The translations under genes and the position numbers were made by a program. A stretch of 64,000 bases of DNA, from the NCBI GenBank assembly GCA_027491255.1, contig JAIXWM010000132.1, positions 32,084-96,083 of the forward strand, in the 5' to 3' direction. Origin of the DNA: Rubrivivax sp. Lineage in GTDB: Bacteria; Pseudomonadota; Gammaproteobacteria; Burkholderiales; Burkholderiaceae_C. How positions within the stretch are numbered: position 1 is the stretch's first letter; each line of letters begins with the position of its first letter. The notes beneath the pieces were generated by a model. It made no database searches. It was not told the origin of the DNA and saw nothing but the letters and a program-made list of their open reading frames with translations. Shown piece after piece: positions 59,415 to 64,000 of the stretch.

Positions 59415-60269
59415 ATGGCAGAGTTGCAGTCGCTGCGGGACTTCGAGTTCACGCCCGAGGATTTCGATCGGGTGCGAGGGTTGATCCACGAGCACGCGGG
59501 CATCGCGCTTGGGGACTCGAAGTCAGACATGGTGTACACGCGCCTGTCGCGCCGCCTGCGGGCGTGCGGTTGCACGCGGTTCCGCGACTACCTCGACCGA
59601 TTGGAGCGGGGGGACCCTGCGGAGTGGGAGCAGTTCACCAACGCGCTGACGACGAACCTCACCTCGTTCTTCCGGGAGCCGCACCACTTTCCCATTCTGG
59701 CCGGCCACCTGCGATCGCTGAGCCGCAACCGTCCGCTGCGGGTCTGGTGCTGCGCGGCGTCCACCGGCGAGGAGCCCTGGTCGATTGCGATCACCGCCTG
59801 CGAGGCCTTCGACACGCTCGCCCCGCCCGTGCAGATCCTCGCCAGCGACGTCGACACCCAGGTTCTCGCGACGGCGCGGCAGGCGGTCTACAACATGGAG
59901 CGCCTGGAGGGCCTGCCGCAGGCGCGGCTGCAGCGCTTCTTCCAGCGGGGCACGGGCGCGAACGCCGGCATGGCGCGCGTCAAGCCCGACTTGCACGCGC
60001 TGGTCCAGTTCAGGCAGATCAACCTGCTGCGCGACGACTGGGTGCGCGGCCCTCCGTACGATGCGGTCTTTTGCCGCAACGTGATGATCTACTTCGACAA
60101 ACCCACCCAGTACGCGATCCTGGGAAAGCTCACGCGCATGATGGAGCCGGACGGCTTGCTGTTCGCAGGCCACTCGGAGAGCTTCTTCCACGCGGGAGAC
60201 CTGGTGCGCCTGCGCGAGCACACCGTGTACGAACCGGTCGCGCAGCGCCCGGAACGCAGGCAACCATGA
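59415..60269 (+). CDS. cheR: Chemotaxis receptor methyltransferase CheR
   Basis: The 284-aa protein has the CheR N-terminal helical domain and the SAM-binding domain (LRVWCCAASTGEEPWSIAIT, ILASDVDTQVLATARQAVYN, FCRNVMIYFDKPTQ). The beta-subdomain that binds the receptor pentapeptide is present. It methylates receptor glutamates. The mcp ending DWESF supports pentapeptide-dependent docking. Confidence 0.95.
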   Translation: MAELQSLRDFEFTPEDFDRVRGLIHEHAGIALGDSKSDMVYTRLSRRLRACGCTRFRDYLDRLERGDPAEWEQFTNALTTNLTSFFREPHHFPILAGHLRSLSRNRPLRVWCCAASTGEEPWSIAITACEAFDTLAPPVQILASDVDTQVLATARQAVYNMERLEGLPQARLQRFFQRGTGANAGMARVKPDLHALVQFRQINLLRDDWVRGPPYDAVFCRNVMIYFDKPTQYAILGKLTRMMEPDGLLFAGHSESFFHAGDLVRLREHTVYEPVAQRPERRQP

Positions 60270-60327
60270 GCGCGCAGGGTCGTTCACCAACGCTCACCCC
60301 GGAGCGCTCAGCCCGAAGGATGACCCT

Positions 60328-61008
60328 GTGAGCAACACCGGACCCCGCACCCAGGGCGGACGGCCTGAGCCTGAGGGCCCGACAGGCGCGCCGGCCGGCC
60401 CGGGGCCCGCCTTCGTCCAGGCACCGAGCGCCAGCCTTTACTTCGAGCCGACGTTCGGCATGAATGCCGCGAAGATTCTCCCTGGAGAGTACTTCGTGAC
60501 CGAGCAGGAAGTTGTTCTCATCACGCTGCTGGGCTCGTGCGTGGCGGCCTGCGTGCGCGATGCGGAGATGCGCATCGGCGGCATGAACCATTTCCTCCTG
60601 CCCGACAACCACGGGCAAGACCCCACCGGCGCCGCGCCGGCCCGCTACGGCGCCTACGCGATGGAGGTGATGATCAACCAACTCGTGAAGATGGGAGCAC
60701 GTCGCCACCGCCTGCAGGCCAAGGTCTTCGGCGGCGCCAACGTGCTTCGCGGCCTGAACGAACGCAATGTGGGCGTACGCAACAGCGAGTTCGTGGTCGA
60801 TTTCCTGCGTGTGGAGGGCATCCCGCTCATGGCCCACGATCTCGGCGGCACCCAGGCCCGCAAGGTGGCGTACTTTCCCGCCACGGGCGAAGCGCGCGTC
60901 AAGCGCCTGGCCACGCAGATGCCGGCCACGCTGCTCGAGACCGAGCAGCAGTATCGGCGCCGGGTCTCGAGCGGCCCCACGGCGGGCAGCGTCGAATTGT
61001 TCGAGTGA
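60328..61008 (+). CDS. cheD: Chemoreceptor glutamine deamidase CheD
   Basis: GTG at 60328 follows GAAGGA. The 226-aa protein has the catalytic Cys in [12 protein letters not shown], the His in [11 protein letters not shown] and the conserved [11 protein letters not shown]. The C-terminus continues to [14 protein letters not shown]. CheD deamidates receptor glutamines and can stimulate CheC-type phosphatases; the CheX-like gene in the same cluster could be a partner. Confidence 0.94.
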   Translation: MSNTGPRTQGGRPEPEGPTGAPAGPGPAFVQAPSASLYFEPTFGMNAAKILPGEYFVTEQEVVLITLLGSCVAACVRDAEMRIGGMNHFLLPDNHGQDPTGAAPARYGAYAMEVMINQLVKMGARRHRLQAKVFGGANVLRGLNERNVGVRNSEFVVDFLRVEGIPLMAHDLGGTQARKVAYFPATGEARVKRLATQMPATLLETEQQYRRRVSSGPTAGSVELFE

Positions 61009-61013
61009 ACGCC

Positions 61014-62087
61014 ATGTCGATGAAGCCGATCTCAGTGGTGGTGGTCGACGACTCGGCATTGATCCGGTCCGTCCTGAGCGCGATCATCAACGCGACGCCC
61101 GACATGCGGGTGGTGGCGACCGCCTCCAACCCGCTGGTGGCGCGAGAGCGCATCCGCGAACTCGACCCCGATGTGATCACCCTGGACATCGAGATGCCGC
61201 AGATGAACGGCCTCGACTTCCTGGAGCGTCTGATGGCGCTGAAGCCGACGCCGGTGGTGATGATCTCGAGCCTGACCGAGCGCGGCGGCGAACTGACGCT
61301 GCGGGCGCTCGAACTGGGTGCCGTGGACTTCGTCACCAAGCCCCAGTTCTCGATCGAACAGGGAATGAACGAGTACGCCGAGATGATCGTGACCAAGCTG
61401 CGCGCCGCCGCATCGGCGCGTGTGCGGCAGCGGCAGCGGTCTGCCTCGCTGCCGGTGCCGATGCAGGAACCATCGACCACCGGTGTTGCGACCATGCGGC
61501 GCCCGATGCTCTCGACCGAGAAGCTGATCGCCGTCGGCGCCTCGACGGGAGGCACCGAAGCGATCCGTGACTTCCTGCTGGGCCTGCCTTTCGATGCGCC
61601 CGGTGTCGTGATCGTGCAGCACATGCCGGAGCGCTTCACCCGCACCTTCGCTGCCAGACTCGACCGCGAAACGCCGCTGACCGTGTGCGAGGCCGAAGAA
61701 GGTCAGCGCGTGCTGCCCGGGCATGCATACATCGCTCCGGGCAACGCGCACCTGCTGCTCAAGCGCAACGGCGCCCAGTACGTCACCGCGCTGTCGTCGC
61801 AGCCGCTCTGCAACGGCCACCGGCCTTCGGTGGACGTGCTGTTCCACTCGGTGGCCCAACATGCCGGCGCGAACGCCATCGGCGTCATCCTGACCGGCAT
61901 GGGGCGCGACGGCGCGGCGGGTCTGCTGGCGATGCGTCAGGCCGGCGCCGAGACCTACGCGCAGGACGAGAAAACCTGCGTCGTCTTCGGCATGCCCCGC
62001 GAGGCGATCGCGATCGGCGCTGCCGCAGAGGTACTGCCGATCGACCGGATCGCACCGCAGGTGATGCGCAGACTGGCGCGGACCTGA
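61014..62087 (+). CDS. cheB: Chemotaxis methylesterase CheB
   Basis: ATG at 61014 is chosen; an in-frame GTG at 61005 would overlap the cheD stop (GTGA) but has no ribosome site. The 357-aa protein has a receiver (Asp12-Asp13, phospho-Asp58 in [13 protein letters not shown]) and a methylesterase domain with Ser in [11 protein letters not shown], His in IVQHMPERF and Asp in [11 protein letters not shown]. It removes methyl groups from receptors on phosphorylation by CheA. Confidence 0.95.
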   Translation: MSMKPISVVVVDDSALIRSVLSAIINATPDMRVVATASNPLVARERIRELDPDVITLDIEMPQMNGLDFLERLMALKPTPVVMISSLTERGGELTLRALELGAVDFVTKPQFSIEQGMNEYAEMIVTKLRAAASARVRQRQRSASLPVPMQEPSTTGVATMRRPMLSTEKLIAVGASTGGTEAIRDFLLGLPFDAPGVVIVQHMPERFTRTFAARLDRETPLTVCEAEEGQRVLPGHAYIAPGNAHLLLKRNGAQYVTALSSQPLCNGHRPSVDVLFHSVAQHAGANAIGVILTGMGRDGAAGLLAMRQAGAETYAQDEKTCVVFGMPREAIAIGAAAEVLPIDRIAPQVMRRLART

Positions 62088-62125
62088 GGGCGCTGCCACC
62101 GGCGGCTGTGCGCGCCGGCCGAGCC

Positions 62126-63673
62126 TCAGATCTTGAATGCTTCGACCGTGTCGAGCAAATCCTGAGCCTGTCGCTGAAGGGCGATCGCCGACGCGTTCAA
62201 CTCCTCGACCAGCGAGGCATTCTGCTGCGTGCCCTGATCCATCTGGATGACGGCGTCACCCACCTGCGAGACCCCCGAACTCTGCTCGGCGCTGGCGGCG
62301 CTGATCTCGCCCATGAGGTCGGTCACCCGGCGGATGCTCGCGACGACCTCCTGCATCGTCGAGCCGGCCGCGTCGACCAACGCGCTGCCTTGCTCCACCT
62401 GGTCGACACTGGCGGTGATGAGGGACTTGATCTCCTTGGCCGCCTCGGCGCTGCGCTGCGCCAGCGAACGGACCTCGCTGGCGACGACCGCGAAACCGCG
62501 CCCTTGCTCGCCAGCCCGGGCCGCCTCGACAGCAGCGTTGAGCGCCAGGATGTTGGTCTGGAAGGCGATGCCATCGATGACGCCGATGATGTCGGCGATG
62601 CGCCGGCTGGCGCTGCTGATGTCCCGCATGGTGCCGACCACCCGGGAAACCGCCTCGCCTCCCTTGGCCGCCACCTCGGAGGCGCTCTTGGCCAGCACGT
62701 TGGCTTGCAAGGCGTTGTCGGCGTTCTGCTTCACGGTCGCGCCGAGCTGCTGCATGCTGGCCGCCGTCTGCTCGAGCGCGCTGGCCTGGGCTTCGGTGCG
62801 GCCGGACAAGTCTGCGCTGGCTTGCGAGATCTCTCCACTGCTGCGGTCCAGCACCCGGGCGCGCCGGGCCAGGTCGTTGATGGGGACACGCAGATTGAGC
62901 ACCGATTGATTCACCACGCGCATCAGCATCCCGATCTCGTCGATCCGGGGCAGGTGAACGTTCGGGGCCTTGAAGCTGTTGGCGCCGTACTGGGCATGAG
63001 CGAGGATGGTGGCAATCGGACCGGCCAGCTGGCGCTCCAACAAGACGCAGGCCGCCAGTGCGCCAAGGAGCGCGCTGCCTGCAAGCACCGCAACATGTGC
63101 CGCCGAAAGACCGAGAAATGCGGGTGGCGCGGCTGCAATCAGGGCCGCGATCGCGCACGCCGTCCGGATGCGCCAGCGCACCGACAGTCTGGCGTGAATC
63201 GAAGTCCAGGCGAGCCAGCCGGTGCGCACGATCAGGCCGTTGCGGAAAGCCAGTCCCCGCGCGCGCCCCTCCCGGAAGCGCCGGTAAAGTTCCTCGGCAG
63301 CAGCGACCTCGTCACGCGAGGGTTTGGTCCGTACCGAGATGTACCCGCAGACCTGGCCCGCACGCTCGATCGGCGTGGCGTTGGCGCGCACCCAGTAGTG
63401 GTCGCCATCCTTGCGACGATTCTTCACCAGGGCCGTCCACGACTGACCCTTCTTGAGCGTCGCCCACATGTCGGCGAAGGCCTCGGACGGCATGTCGGGA
63501 TGGCGCACGACATTGTGCGGCTGACCCATGAGCTCGTCGCGCTCGAAGCCGCTGACCTCGATGAATGCCTCGTTCGCGTAGGTGATGTAACTCTGTATGT
63601 CGGTGACCGACATCAGCGTCACATCGTCCGGAAACTCGTACTCGCGTTGCGTGACAGGTTGGTTGTTACGCAT
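62126..63673 (-). CDS. Aer-like methyl-accepting chemotaxis protein with PAS domain
   Basis: The 515-aa receptor begins [20 protein letters not shown], the Aer family start. A PAS domain follows ([31 protein letters not shown], cited in part as [20 protein letters not shown]), then two close hydrophobic segments (about 170-215), a HAMP-like region and a signalling domain whose tip matches the cluster mcp. PAS with NVVRHPDMP usually binds FAD and senses redox or oxygen. It is convergent with cheB. No pentapeptide is present at the C-terminus (ends DTVEAFKI). Confidence 0.92.
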   Translation of the reverse strand: MRNNQPVTQREYEFPDDVTLMSVTDIQSYITYANEAFIEVSGFERDELMGQPHNVVRHPDMPSEAFADMWATLKKGQSWTALVKNRRKDGDHYWVRANATPIERAGQVCGYISVRTKPSRDEVAAAEELYRRFREGRARGLAFRNGLIVRTGWLAWTSIHARLSVRWRIRTACAIAALIAAAPPAFLGLSAAHVAVLAGSALLGALAACVLLERQLAGPIATILAHAQYGANSFKAPNVHLPRIDEIGMLMRVVNQSVLNLRVPINDLARRARVLDRSSGEISQASADLSGRTEAQASALEQTAASMQQLGATVKQNADNALQANVLAKSASEVAAKGGEAVSRVVGTMRDISSASRRIADIIGVIDGIAFQTNILALNAAVEAARAGEQGRGFAVVASEVRSLAQRSAEAAKEIKSLITASVDQVEQGSALVDAAGSTMQEVVASIRRVTDLMGEISAASAEQSSGVSQVGDAVIQMDQGTQQNASLVEELNASAIALQRQAQDLLDTVEAFKI

Positions 63674-63909
63674 TCGAACCCCTGGTCTCTTGCTGACGGA
63701 CAGAACCCGCATTCTCGGGCAGACGTCGCTCGACGTAACCAGAGAACACGGTCGATTCCAAGGGTCTACACCACACTTAGCCCGAGTTTGTCATCCTCTC
63801 AGCGCAACCCCAATAAAATCAACAGCTTAGCTCGTCACGGAGGCGCGTATGGCACTACGCTTGCTTTGCCCGCCGCCTTCATGATTTGACTGCTGGCTCT
63901 CAGCTCAGG

Positions 63910-63999
63910 TCAGATCAGCACGCGATGGGTACGGCCCGGGTTGGGTTCCAGCTTGAGCAGGGTGGCCAGCGTCTGATGCCGCGGCTTGGGGCGGGTGGC
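63910..63999 (-). CDS. C-terminal end of an unidentified gene
   Basis: From the right edge of the window a minus-strand frame reads HQTLATLLKLEPNPGRTHRV and ends in LI and a TGA at 63910-63912. Only 29 residues are visible. They look coding (codon positions biased to GC) but are not enough for a family call. The 236-bp gap to the Aer-like gene is AT-rich and probably regulatory. Confidence 0.4.
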   Translation of the reverse strand, partial: ATRPKPRHQTLATLLKLEPNPGRTHRVLI

Positions 64000-64000
64000 C

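Noticed and set aside
63849..63884. Tiny ORF MALRLLCPPPS with a perfect GGAGG ribosome site
   Set aside because: Eleven codons, no codon repeats typical of an attenuator, no downstream gene on that strand in the window, and no second evidence.

Overview
The window is GC-rich (about 70% by eye) apart from one AT-rich island near 39.4-40.9 kb. Four Bug-type solute receptors (tripartite tricarboxylate transporter family), GTG starts with GTGA overlaps, an LIV-type ABC operon and a compact che cluster point to a betaproteobacterium of the order Burkholderiales (Comamonadaceae or the Leptothrix/Rubrivivax/Ideonella type). This placement is inferred from gene content. No rRNA or ribosomal protein gene is present to fix it.

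Layout. 1-7.3 kb: a cut-off Bug receptor, a VanB-type reductase with a Gfo/Idh/MocA enzyme, the RNA helicase RhlE, a secreted subtilisin and an FAH-family hydrolase facing a MarR regulator. 7.9-15.1 kb: a beta-CASP metallo-hydrolase, a prolyl-4-hydroxylase-like dioxygenase, YaaA and the error-prone polymerase DnaE2 behind a LexA box. 15.4-21.3 kb: a flavoprotein, a Bug receptor, an old-yellow-enzyme-type reductase and a second Gfo/Idh/MocA enzyme. 21.5-27.6 kb: a hemerythrin, then a Bug receptor facing a CoA-transferase / GntR / CoA-ester lyase / MaoC hydratase set that looks like a C5-dicarboxylate (itaconate or mesaconate) to pyruvate plus acetyl-CoA route. 29.6-34.6 kb: a tightly packed operon of Bug receptor, TauD dioxygenase, VOC protein, SDR, D-2-hydroxyacid dehydrogenase and a maleate-isomerase-like protein; substrate unknown. 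34.8 kb: tRNA-Ala(CGC). 34.9-39.2 kb: a tautomerase-SnoaL fusion, an alpha/beta hydrolase, and rubrerythrin / Fe-S protein / DUF3501.

39.25-40.89 kb is the most unusual part. An AT-rich gene encodes a signal peptide, a near-perfect eukaryotic-type ubiquitin beginning at its own Met1, a helical linker and an autotransporter-like beta-barrel. The ubiquitin has no C-terminal Gly-Gly and has lost Lys48. A decayed IS30-like transposase tail lies just beyond its 3' end. This suggests horizontal acquisition of ubiquitin and its display at the cell surface.

40.9-48.7 kb: RarD, a five-gene LIV ABC transporter, and an upstream set resembling the 3-hydroxyanthranilate / 2-aminomuconate lower pathway (dioxygenase, decarboxylase, RidA-type deaminase). 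The first two of those genes are broken by single-base slips in homopolymer runs. 48.9-53 kb: an MFS transporter, a WYL regulator, a small Cys protein and an AspA/AstE-type metallo-hydrolase. 53.3-63.7 kb: a chemotaxis cluster cheY-cheX-like-small protein-mcp-cheY-cheA-cheW-cheR-cheD-cheB, with an Aer-like PAS receptor on the opposite strand.

A dispersed repeat of about 160 bp occurs four times (22.1, 24.6, 50.3 and 58.8 kb). Each copy abuts the stop codon of a gene in the same orientation.
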